Shown in pieces: positions 11,201 to 22,439 of a stretch of 64,000 nt of DNA. The notes under the pieces are model-generated. The model was not told where the DNA came from. It saw only the letters and a program-made list of their open reading frames with translations, and searched no databases. The translations under genes and the position numbers were made by a program. The DNA comes from Cochliopodium minus (lineage: Eukaryota; Discosea; Himatismenida; Cochliopodiidae): NCBI GenBank assembly GCA_024220525.1, contig JAMYWO010000004.1, positions 346,783 through 410,782 on the forward strand. The letters are read 5' to 3'. Each line of letters begins with the position of its first letter. The first letter of the stretch is position 1.

Positions 11201-13331
11201 TTGCCAAAACATTGGGAAGCTTTGTTAAAGCAGTCTGGTCTTACAGCTAAAGATTTTGGTTAAAAATATTAATTTTATTTTCAATTTTTGTTTCACATTT
11301 TTTTGATTTTTTTATTTTTTGAATTTTCATTTTGAATATTTTTGAATTTTTTTCTTATTTTTTTTATTTTCTTCTTTAGGCGATAACGCAGCAGAAGAAG
11401 TCGTTCATTTATTGGAGTTTATGGACGCACAAATAAAGGGAAGTAAACTTCCTGTGGGAAAGCCTCTGTTTCAAAAAAAAGAAAGTGTAAACAATTATAT
11501 TTTCATTTATTAATTCATTTATTAATTTTATTTTTAATTTGATTTTTATTTAATGAAAAGGTTTCTATTTATTAATAATTTGTCATTTTTGTTATATTTT
11601 ATTATATTTTATTATATTTTTATTTTTATTTTTATTTTTATTTCTAATTTTATTATTATTTCTATTTTAGATCTTTTTTATTTTTTTTTTTTTTGTTTTT
11701 TTTTTTTAATTTACTCACAATGCTCCATTTGATTTAATGAAAAAAAAAAAAAGGTACAACAAGAAAGATATGACAACGACAACAATCACAATGGAGAAAA
11801 CCACAACAACGAAAACAACATCATAGAAATACACAACAACATCCTCGACAACGTGATCCACAGCAACCTCAGCAACCCGATCCTCAACAGCAGCAGTGGC
11901 GGAATTAATGCAATAAAAATCTCCGAAAACGAAATTCCCTCCTTTAAAAACTACGAGTCTTCTCTCAACTCTAACAATGACAACAAAAACAATGAGCTTT
12001 CTTTGATTAAGGAGCTCAACTCTTTCGAGGAACTTCCTTTGTCTAATTTGAGCAAGATCGGTTCTGGCGCTTCTGGCATCATTTTTGTCGGCACTTATGA
12101 GAATGAGCACTCTGAGTATTATCAGAGGCAAGTTGCTATTAAGAAGATGCCTGCTTCCATGTAAAATAAAAAGATTAATTTCGTTTTTTTTTTTTAATTT
12201 TATTTCTTCTTTTTATTTTTATTTTTATTTTTATTTTAATATTTAATTTATTTTTACTATTTTTATTTTTATTTATTTTTTTTTATTTTTATTTATATTT
12301 TTTATTTTTTATTATTTATTTTTTTATTTTTTTTTGTTTTAAAACCAAATTTATAGGGAGCTTACTGGTGAAGACACTGATAACACTCCTGAAATGATAG
12401 AGACAGAAATAGATATCATGTACTCTCTCAAGCATCCTGGTTTCTTTTTAAATTCATTTTCATTATTTACATATTTTTATTTTATTATTTTAGGATTTTA
12501 TTATAATTTATTTTTATTTCATATTTTATTTTATTTTATTTATTTTATTAATTTATTAATTTTTTTATTTTTTTATTTTTTAATTTTTAATTTAATTTTT
12601 ATTTTTATTTTTATTCATTTTTTATTTATTTTTTTATTTTTATTTTTTTATTTTTAATTTTTAACTAAAATATTTTAGGAATCGTCAATACATTGCTTCT
12701 TTCATTTGAGAACTATTACATAGTGATAATGGAATACATGACAGGTTGTCTCACTGACCTGCTCGATTACAAAAACTGGAGCCCCTCTCGAAAGTTCCAT
12801 TGCTTTCATTTCAAGTGTACATTAGAAGGTTTGAACTATTTGCACTCCATGATGAGAATACACAGAGGTAATTTTTTACAAATTTTTATTTTCATTTTTA
12901 TTTTTAATTTTTATTTCTCCTTTATTTTTTTATATTTTTATTTTTTTATTATATATTTTTTTTATCTATTTATTTTTATTTCAAATTTCAATTTTTTTTT
13001 TATAATTTAGACATAAGAGCGACAACATTTTGATCTCTTTGAAGGTGAGGTCAAAATTGCGATTTTAGTTACACTGTCCAGTTAGACGATCTGAGAAAAG
13101 GAGAAATACTGTTATTGGAACTCCGTAAATCTATTTTGGATTAATTTTTTTATTTTTAATTATTTTTTTATTTTTAATTATTTTATTTTGACTATTTTTC
13201 ATTTTTTATTTTTTTTTTTTGGCCAAAAAAAAAGTATTGATGGCTCCTGAACTCATCAGAGGTTTGGATATATGATTATTCTGTAGATATTTGGGCAATG
13301 GGTATCACTTGTATTTACGAATGTGCTGAAG
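8259..13331 (+). CDS. VIT-VWA-PH-CRIB-STE20/PAK kinase fusion, 3' end missing
   Basis: The domains in order are: a VIT domain (residues 1 to about 165, VTITQSYLNLYEENIDVIYH); a VWA domain with a full MIDAS (DRSGS near residue 259, GGTD near 328, ITDGT near 355); a PH domain from about residue 640 (AGALKKKSGWNWKHRWFVL); a CRIB motif (VSNPVTVEHKLHVDF) for Rac/Cdc42 binding; an Asn-rich linker; and a PAK-type kinase (glycine loop IGSGASGIIFVGTY, VAIKKM). Exons are 8259-8567, 8632-8817, 8906-9470, 9550-9666, 9748-9841, 9909-10628, 10746-10908, 11084-11258, 11380-11486, 11754-12160, 12357-12439, 12679-12867, 13011-13124 and 13235-13331. Exon 9909-10628 spans the VWA tail and the PH start in one open frame, so the fusion is physical. 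Exons 10746-10908, 11084-11258, 13011-13124 and 13235-13331 each need frame changes. The kinase C-lobe is lost at the end of piece A. PH-CRIB-kinase order matches fungal Cla4/Skm1; VIT-VWA in front is not a combination I know. Confidence 0.75.
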
Positions 13332-13347
13332 GTAAAAGAAAATTAAA

Positions 13348-13410
13348 TTTTCAAATAAAAATAAAAATAAAAATAAAAATAAAAATAAAAATAAAAATAA
13401 AAATAAAAAT
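13348..13410. repeat. (AAAATA)n microsatellite at the right edge of piece A
   Basis: A run of AAAATA units ends at the N at 13411. It follows the donor of the last visible kinase exon. Unlike the other introns of that plus-strand gene it is A-rich rather than T-rich on the sense strand. Confidence 0.85.
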
Positions 13411-13411
13411 N
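13411..13411. other. Assembly join A|B (single N)
   Basis: A lone N separates two microsatellite-flanked pieces. Genes on both sides are cut: the PAK gene loses its C-lobe, and RPC2 loses its C-terminal third. Confidence 0.85.
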
Positions 13412-13661
13412 GGAGGAAATGTAGAAAATAATCTAAATTGTAGTGACAATAGCTTTCATACTAACAATAAAAAGTTTGATAATAATAAATAATAAATAAT
13501 AAATAATAAATAATAAAAGTAAAAATAAAAATAAAATAAAAATTAATTTAAAAAAAAAATAAAAATAAAAAATAATAACAAAATAAAATACTAAAAAAAT
13601 AAAAAAATAAAAATGGAATAAAATTAAATTCGTTCAAAGTTTAACAAACAATGAGAAGTAC
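13412..13661. other. Left edge of piece B: RPC2 intron sequence plus an orphan 70-base stretch
   Basis: From 13484 to about 13516 the unit AATAAAT repeats, the same unit that ends piece C. Low-complexity A-rich sequence, normal for an RPC2 intron read on the minus strand, continues to 13661. The first 72 bases (13412-13483) are more complex and match no neighbouring gene. Confidence 0.5.
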
Positions 13662-14056
13662 CTTTAAGTTGATCAATAGTATCATTTGTATATTTTTTGA
13701 TGGTGGTATTGAATTTTTTGAAGACCATGCATCTACCATACCCTCTGTCAACTATTAATAAAAAAAATATTTAAAAATTAAAAATTAAAAATAAATTAAA
13801 ATTTTAAAAATAAAAATTAAAAAATAAAAATTAAAAAATTAAAATAAATTAAAAATTAAAAAATAAAAATTAAAAATTTTTTTAAAAAATTATTTACTGG
13901 AAGATCTGTTAACAACCAAAGCATCTTCTATATCGTATCCGGAATAGGACATGACTGCTACAATGGCATTGTGTCCCGCAGGCAAGCTGGCAAAATTGAC
14001 AAAGGACAAGGTTTTACTTGCAACCATGGGTTTGTGAGGGTAAACTAAAGAAAAAC

Positions 14057-14088
<32 letters not shown>

Positions 14089-17000
14089 AAATAAAAAATA
14101 AAAAATGAAAAATAAAAAATTAAAAATAAAAAATATAAAAAAAAATAAAAAATTAAAAAAAAAAATATGTGTACCCAAGAGATACATGAGAGAGTCGAAT
14201 CTTTCATATTGATTGTATGCTATGGAACCAATGGCCTGCTTACCCATCGCACATTGGTATGTATTACGAGGGGACTGGTTGTGATGAGGGTAAGGAATCA
14301 ATCCGGCAACAACGCCTAAAATTAATAAAAAAATAAAAAATAAAAAAAAAAAAATTTTAAAAATAAAAAAATAAAAAAATAAAAAAATAAAATTTAAAAA
14401 ACAACAATTTTTTTTTTTTATATTTGAATTGCCTAATAAGGTGAGAGGCTCTATTTCCAAGTGGGTCGTATCTTTGTTGATGTCCTCCTCTCTCATGGCG
14501 AGGTAAGAGTCGTTTTCCTCGTTTACATCAAGGAACTCAATGAGACCTAAGACAAAAAAAGGATTTGAATATTAAATTAATATGATTAAAAGAATATTTG
14601 TTTTTTTTTTAAAATTAAATTTTAAATCTAAAGATTTAATTTATTTTTATATTTTTTTAAACACTTTTTTTAAACACTTTTTAAAGAACAATTTTTTTAT
14701 TTAAAATTTCTTTAAATACATTTTTTTTAAAGAATGATTTTTTTATTCAAAATTTTTTTAACACTGAAAAAAAATGTATTTAAAAAAAATGTATTTAAAA
14801 AAAATGTATTTAAAAAAAATAATTTTTTAATTTATTTTTTAATTTAATTTTTTAAAAGAATAAAGTTTTTTAATTTTTTTTTACCATCTCTGATAAAATC
14901 ACCAAAAGATCTGATACCCTCAGAAACTTCCTGGACATGGCGAGCAGTGATCTTAGGCTTCATGTTCTCAACAATAATCAAAGGACGGCAAACTCTCCCA
15001 CCATCAGAAGCAATATAAACGGTCCTCTGTTTGCCGTGGATGTAAAGAGAGACGAACTCCTGTATCTTCCCCGCTCTTCTCAGCTGTCTTAACTTGGAGA
15101 CGAACATATCTGGTTTTCTGTGCACACCCAAGATGTTACCGTTTAAGAAGACGAGGTAGGTGTTTTCGTTAAGGCAGTCTTCTCCGGACAACAAGTGAAT
15201 GTCTTTATTTTTCATTTTATTTTTTTGTAAAAATTGTTTGTTATGAAAGAAAAAATATTATAAAAATATTTGATGGGAGAAATTTGGTCAAATAAAAAAA
15301 AAAAGTGAATGTTTTGTAATGGTCAAAAATATCGATTAAATCTCTTTTCTAATTAAAAAAATCATCTTTTTTTTTTGAAATATTCAAATTCAATATCATC
15401 AGCCTTTTATCCTTTTTATAAATTTTTTTTTACCTTCTACACCCAAGTCATAAGAGAGTCTGGTGAGAGGCCTCTCATCACTGTCCATGGTAACATGCGT
15501 CAAAAGAGCCAAGTTCTTGACCAGACCGCAAGATTCTCCTTCCGGTGTATCACTTGGGCAAAGCATACCCCACTGAGAAGGCTGCAAAGATCTAAAAAAT
15601 GATTAATGGAAATAAGGGTTAAAAAAAGGTATAAATTTTTATTAAATTATTTAAGCAATTAAATAAAATTAAATCAAAAATCAAAGTTTTCAGCTTAAGA
15701 TTTATTGTAAAAAATATTAATAACAATAAATACTAAAAAAGTAAAAAAACTTTCAATAATAAAAGTGAAAAGATGTTAACCTAGGACCAGACACTTTTCT
15801 GGTCTTTTCAAACTGAGAACTGATTCTGGTGATCATACCGAGAGCTCCAATGAAAGAAAGACGACTCAAAATCTGGGTGATGCCCGCCCTCTCCATCTTG
15901 AATCTCTTCAAGGTCCAGTTACCCGTGGCAATAGCTTTTTTGAGGCCTCCTGAGATGATGTGTTTGTTCATGGTGAGCGAAACAGCTACATCGAAAATGT
16001 TTGTGTTGTTGGCTTTTCCCAATTTTTTGGTAGCTTCATTACTAATCATAGAGTTAAAAAATTTGAATGTATCTTCGAACAAGAAAGACATCATAGATCC
16101 AGCCCTTTTTTTAAAAAAAAAAAAAAAACAAAAGATAATTAATTCCAAAAAAAAATCTTTCTTTTTCTTTTTACAGTTCCAATCTTTTGTTTCCGTAGTA
16201 GTCTTTATCATCTATGGTGCTCGAATCGTTCATGGCGAGAATAGTTCTTCTTACCATCAAAGCGAGGTACATATATTTAGGCTTGAAGTCGCCATTGTGG
16301 ACGGGAATGTGAGCAAGAATGACGACTCTGAAAGCTTCATAAGCTTCGTCCTGTTTAGAAACGTTGGCCCTTCTTTTGGCCTCGCTAATTTTACCACCGA
16401 TCCATTCCAAGGCCCTGCTCCTGCTAGTTATTTCGTGGCTGGCTGCTTCTTTGAGGGCAATGGCCATGGAATTAAGATAGATCTCCTCTTTTCCTATCAG
16501 CTGGCAAATTTCTTGATCAGATTCAACACCCATCGCTTTGAATGCGATCGCTATGGGAATCCCTTCCGAAAATTTGTTGTGGATGAGAATCAAGGAGCCA
16601 TTCTTTGAGGAGACATAGGTCTTACTTTTAGTTTCTACCACAGAGGAGGTTACCGAGGATTGAATTTCTCCCTTTGGGCTCACTTCTATGATTATTCTGT
16701 TTTTGGACAATTGTTCTTGGATGAGGATCACTTTCTCCAATCCATTCACGATGAAATATCCTCCTGGATCTAGTGGACATTCTCCCAATTTGGCTAATTC
16801 TGCATATGATTTGTTTCTCAACACACATACTGAACTCCTCAACATGATTGGCAAATCTCCTATATGTATCCCCTTTTTTGCTACTCTTTGTTTATTCTTC
16901 ACAAATTCTATATCCACTAATATTGGTGCTGCATATGTTGTATCTGCCAATCTGCATAAATGTGGTGTCACATTCGTTTTTTCGTTCTCTTTTGTTGCAT

Positions 17001-17674
17001 GTGGTTCTCCTATTTTGATATCTGTATATTTCATATACCATTTTGGATCTGATGTGCATGTTATCAAAGAATTTGCATTCAATATCTTTTTTAATTCAAA
17101 TTTCAAAAAATAATCAAATGATTCTATATGTTGTTTTATTATTCCTCTGGCTTTCATGAATGCAGGCAATAATTTCCATTTATCCTTTAAATTATTAAAT
17201 AATTGAATAATGTTAATAATTTTTCTCTCTTTTATATTTTATTCAGTTATTTTTTCATACCTCCACAGTTTTGATTGTATCTGTCAATTTTTCTTTATCA
17301 TATAAATTTTCATCATCAAATATCCAAGTATGTTCATTATCAAAATCTGTTTTTTTGCAAGTATTTATCTATAGACAAATTTATTTTGATCAATGATTAT
17401 ATTGGTTTATCTTTGTTGATATTAATAATTTTTCAAGAATTACCAAATTGATTTTGATTTCTCTAATTTTTTGAGAAAAATTGTATATTTGTTCTTCTTT
17501 AATTTTATCAACTTTCTCCATTTTGACCAATATTCTTCTCAATTCATGCTCATATTCATCTAATTTATGAACAGCTTTTATCGCTTCGGAAGGATTGGTC
17601 GATCCATCCATATTAGAAACTTTTGATAGGAAATCTTCGACAACATCTTGGAATTGTTGAAATTTATCTTCCAT
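13662..17674 (-). CDS. RPC2: RNA polymerase III second-largest subunit, 5' part
   Basis: RPC2 (POLR3B/Ret1) forms the wall, lobe and much of the active centre of nuclear Pol III, which makes tRNA and 5S rRNA. Minus-strand exons are 17444-17674, 17261-17368, 16175-17184, 15781-16104, 15434-15591, 14885-15202, 14433-14546, 14175-14315, 13898-14044 and 13662-13751. Diagnostic stretches are [74 protein letters not shown] and [14 protein letters not shown]. These are closer to RPC2 than to RPB2 or RPA2. The last exon stops at a point equivalent to human ...FDKV and the protein resumes at 63644. The exon at 17444-17674 adds 77 coiled-coil-like residues before the usual start; without it the spliced protein (1217 aa) would have the family length of about 1140. 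The intron between 14546 and 14315 uses a GC donor. Confidence 0.9.
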
Positions 17675-17971
17675 TCTTTATCAATTTTTTATTTTAAAAC
17701 TATGCTTTTTTTTTTTCTTTTTTCAACGATTTATTAATGTAATCTTTTTTGGGAAAATTATAAGTAAATATATATGCTTGTCTTGAGGGTTTTTTTAGGA
17801 CATTTGATAGGATATCTATGCATTGAAGTAAAGTCAAATTGCAAAAAAAATAGGGATAATTGTTTTTATATTAGTGATCAATATTGATTAAATTAGGTTA
17901 AAATTTAATGAATTCAAAATTTGTTGTATTTCAAACATTAATAAAAATAATTATAAAAAAAATTGCAAAAG
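17675..17971. promoter_or_regulatory. Divergent intergenic region, RPC2 and RING-pseudokinase
   Basis: The 297 bases between opposed start codons are AT-rich with no coding frame. It is the presumed shared promoter; no element is identified. Confidence 0.35.
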
Positions 17972-20900
17972 ATGGACAATGATGATTCATTAATTCAAAA
18001 TGAGGATTTATTATGGTATGAATTTCATTGATTCCAACAAGAATATAAATTTCCTTTTAACATAATACAATTTGAAATAGTATAATATGTGGAGAAAAAA
18101 ATATTTTACAATTGGATGAATTATTATCATATCCATGTGGACACACCACTTGTATAGTAAGCTCATTTTTTGCATTCATTTTTTTATTTTAATTTTCGAA
18201 AATAGGAATGTGGAAAGAATTGGAATAAAATGAATATGGAAAGGATACAAGCAATAAAATGCCCCAATTGTAATATAAAGTTGGAGGAGAATGATTTCAA
18301 GATATTCAAAATAGATACTCGCTGGAAAAGTGTGTTGAGAGAAATTCATACAGACAAGAAGAATATGAGGATCAAAATGTTGGAGGAGATTTCAAAAAGG
18401 GAGGAAGAGGAGAAAAAATACAAGATGGAGATTGAAGAGAAGAATAAAGAAAATCAAGAATTGCAAAGAAACAATGAGCTATTATTGATAGAGAAAAAGA
18501 AAATCATTGAAATGATTCAATTAAAGACAGAGGAGAACGAGAAAATCTGTAAATTGATAGAAGATAGCAAGAAGGAGCTGTTATTGGAAAAGGAGAGGAG
18601 AATGAAAGAGAATGAGAAGAATGAGAAGCTCATACAAGAGAATAAATCGATCTTGAAGGAGAATGAGAGGATAAAGAAGGAGATACTGGAGAATCAACAA
18701 AATCTGGAAAAGGACAAAAGAAAGCTCGAAAAAGAAAGATTGATCCTTGAAAGAGAATTTGAGAACATCCAATCTGAGAGACAACAGAATGAGCAGCTTA
18801 GAATTCAGACCCTCAATGATAAGAATCTTCTTGAGGAAGAGAATCAGATGATCAAGCAGGAGAAGGAGAGAATTGAGGAGGAGAAGGAGCAGCTGGAGGA
18901 GGAGAAGGAGCAGCTTGAAAGGGAGAAGGAGCAGTTGGAGATGGAGAAGATGAATCTGGTCGAGGAGAATCAGAAGATAATGATCGAGAAGGAGAGGATG
19001 TTGGAGGAGAGGGAATCATTGAAAACGTAAAATTTCATCGGAAATTGATATAAAAAAAAATATCGCAAATAATTATTATTTACATAACATTTTAATAATT
19101 ATTTTAAATCATCTAAACATTTTATGACAAAACACAATATGAATATTAATCTCAAAAAAAGAATATTAGAAAATATTATTTATTTAATTAATAAATTCTA
19201 TTTATCTGATAGTGAAAATGAGCTCTTCAAAAAAGATAAAGAAAAGTTGGAAAAGAAATTCAACAACGTCAAGAGGGAAAAGTCGAACCTCGAAGAAATC
19301 CACAAAGAGAAAATCACAGAGATGGAAGATAACTTGAACAACTTGAGGCAGGAAGCTGAGGAAAAAGAGAGGCAAAAGAAAGAGTTGGAAGAGCAGCAGA
19401 AGAACCTCCTTGATCAAATTAAGAACAGCCAAGCCAATCAAGAGAACCAGAAGGTCTACGTAGAAAAAAATGAGCATTTGTTGAAAGCCATTCGCAACGT
19501 GGAAATGGAAAAAGGTATCAAAAATTTTGTTATTGTTTTATATAAAAAATATTTTTTTATTTTATTAATTTTTTTCTAATAATTATTTTCCATTCATTTT
19601 TTTTTATTTTTTTATTTTTTTATTTGTTATATTTTTATTGTATTAATTTTAATTTTATTATTTTTTTATTTTATCATTATTTATTTTTATTATTTATTTT
19701 TTTTTTGTCTAAAAAATATATTGTCTTTCTGATTTATTTTTGATACCTTTAAATTTTAATTTTTAAATCATTATTTATTTGTTTCATTCAATTTTATTTT
19801 TATTTCATTTTCATTTACAATTTTAGAAAACAAGGATGATAGAATCAAGGAATTAGAAGAAAAGATTTCGAATTACCAGAAGGACATCCTCCCCACCAGC
19901 TCCACCCAAGTGAGCCAAGCCATCGACTTTACTTCTCGCTATTTCAACAAATCCATACAATACCTCCCTAACATGGAGTTTTTTTATTCGGTAAATAAAA
20001 AATAATTGAAAAATTAATTAAAATTAAAAAATAATTGAAAAATTAATTATAATTAAAAATTAATTTCAATTAAAAATTAAAAAATATTTTTTTGCATTAT
20101 CTTAGGGATATAAAAAATTGATTGGACAAAAAAAGTCTGTTGGTGTTTTAAAGAAAGACTCCAAAGACTATGTTTTTCTCGAGAAGAGAGGCTCCAACAT
20201 GAAAACACCTGTTTATGTAAAGAAATATTTCTTTTATTGAACATTTTAAGTTTTATTTTTTATTTTTTATTCTTGATTTTTATTTATTTTTAATTTTTTA
20301 TTTTTCCATTTTATTTTTTATTTTTTATTTTTTATTTATTTTTAATTTAATTTAATTTTTTTTGATTAATTTTTGATTTTAGAAAGCGAAATGCAACAGT
20401 GAGGTGGTGGCTATCAAAAAAATATCGATTAAATACTCCGAAGAGAAATCGGACGAGATTTTCCGCCAAGCCATGTTGCTCCACAGCCTCAGCGACTTGG
20501 ACGGCCTCATCCAACTCAACGGCATTTTCACCAAGGACAGCTACATTCACTTGGTTTTTCCTTACGTAGAGAGTGATCTCGAGTTTCTCATTTTTCAAGT
20601 ATTTTTTTTATTTTTCTTTTTAATTTATTTTCATTTTATTTTTATTTTTTAAAAATTTCTTTTTTCATTTTAAAAAATTTCTTTTAATTTTATCTTTTTC
20701 AATTTTTTTTTTCATTTTTTTTTATTATTTTTTTCATCATTTTTTTTGTCGTTTAAAATTTGTTATTTTTTATTTCTTACAAGTAATTTAATAGCGCCAA
20801 ATTTTTAGTACGATTTTTGTATATATACAACATAAGATATTTTTTTTTATTTTTTATTTTTTTACTTTTTTCTTGCATTTGTTTTTATTATTTTCTTGTA

Positions 20901-22215
20901 TTTGTTTATTATTTTTTTTTAATATTTAAATTTTTATTTTATTGTTAAAAATTACTTTCATTTATTTTCATTTATTTTTTGATTAAAGAACAAAGACGCC
21001 AAAATGATTGACCACAAACAGAAAGTCAATGTCACCTTGCAACTCATTGAAACCATCTACCAATTACACAAATACGGCATCGTGCATCGTGACCTCCGCC
21101 CCAATTCTTTTGTGTGCTACAAAAAAGAAGGTATTTAATTATTTTAATTTATTTTTTATTATTTTTATTCTTGTGATTTATATTTTTAAAATTTTTACTT
21201 TATTTTTGTTTTTTTCAATTTTATTTTTTAATATTTTATTATTGTTTAATTATATTTTTTAATTTTTATTTATTTATTTATTCATTTTATTTTTTTATTT
21301 ATTTTTTTACTTTTTATTTTATTTATTTTTATTTTTATTTATTTATTTTTTATTATTTTTTTATTTTTTATTTTACTTTTTATTTTATTTATTTTTATTT
21401 TTATTTATTTATTTTTATTTTAGAAAATTGGTATCCTCTCCTTTGTTCTTGGAACAATGCTTGCTATGAGAAAGATGCTAAACCTTTCCATGCCCCTTCT
21501 TACTTCAGATACATGCCCCCAGAGAGATTTTACTCTGGAAAAATTCACAACTGGAAAGGCTACGATATTTGGTCTCTTGGTAAATAACAAAATAAATATT
21601 TTGTTTTTATCATTATTTTTAATTTAAATCATTTTTTTATTTTTTGTTAATTTTTTTATTCATTAATTTTTTTTTTTGTCATTTTATTTTTTATTTTTCA
21701 TTTATTTTATTTTTGATTTTTTATTTTAAATTCATTTTTTTTTATTGATTATTTTTTATTTTTCTATTTTGTTTTTTGTTGATTGTTTTTTTTCATTTAT
21801 TTTTTTTATTTCTCAACAAAATATTTAATTTTATTTTTTGTTTGGAAAAAAAGGATGTATCATCGGAGAGTTGTTCCTGGGCAAGCCGCTATTCTACATC
21901 TGGGGAGAAAGAAAGAGAGAGGCCCTCTCCTCAATCTTCTCGTGGAAAGAATGCCTCCCAGATAACCCCAAGGACTTCTTGTCTGACTTTGACGAAGACA
22001 TAGATCCTTCCAACTCTCTTTTCGACTCTTTGCAAGAGATTGGCGTTGATGACTGGTTGGCTCAGATGATCTGCTCCTTTTTGTCTTTTGATCCTCACAG
22101 GGAGATCTTCTTGGACCAGGACAACTTTGATTTCAAGGAGAAGAACTACTCTGCCAAGAATCTTGAGGATCAGTTCATCTCTTCTTGGCTCTTGAAGCAT
22201 TATGAAATTAATTAA
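17972..22215 (+). CDS. RING finger-coiled coil-pseudokinase protein
   Basis: This 797-residue protein is spliced from 17972-18015, 18081-18156, 18206-19026, 19213-19514, 19827-19990, 20106-20216, 20383-20598, 20989-21130, 21424-21579 and 21854-22215. Residues about 15-65 form a C3HC4 RING (CIICGEKN, then PCGHTTCIECG, then KCPNC), so E3 ubiquitin ligase activity is likely. About 350 residues of Glu/Lys-rich coiled coil follow, probably an oligomerisation rod. The C-terminal 300 residues have a protein-kinase fold: VVAIKKI keeps the ATP-site Lys and VHRDLRPNSF keeps the HRD Asp. However, the catalytic-loop Asn position is Ser, the DFG triplet is replaced by SWN in PLLCSWNNA, and APE reads PPE. 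A pseudokinase used for substrate recognition or regulation is inferred. The gene is divergent from RPC2. Confidence 0.85.
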
Positions 22216-22439
22216 TTTTGTTTTTAAAAATCCTTGTTAATAAAAATTTTTTTTGGATTTTTTTCTCATTTCAAAAATAATATGATTTTGCCTTTTATCA
22301 AATTCATATATGATCTTCACAAGATTCTTCCTCTTTATTTGAAAAATCTTTATTGATATCACTTTTTTAAATCTGTTTTTTTTTGATAATTTTGGACAAA
22401 AGACGATTAATTAATTCCAAAAAATTTGATTTATTAACT

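Noticed and set aside
17390-17674. Stand-alone 94-residue gene, possibly a small Mediator-type subunit (MED9-like)
   Set aside because: The helical pattern is suggestive but too generic to name. Phase and the lack of another RPC2 start favour it being RPC2's first exon; kept as an alternative in the findings.
18581-19477. Minus-strand Leu/Phe-rich frames opposite the coiled coil
   Set aside because: They mirror the Glu/Lys codons of the plus-strand coiled coil; no independent support.
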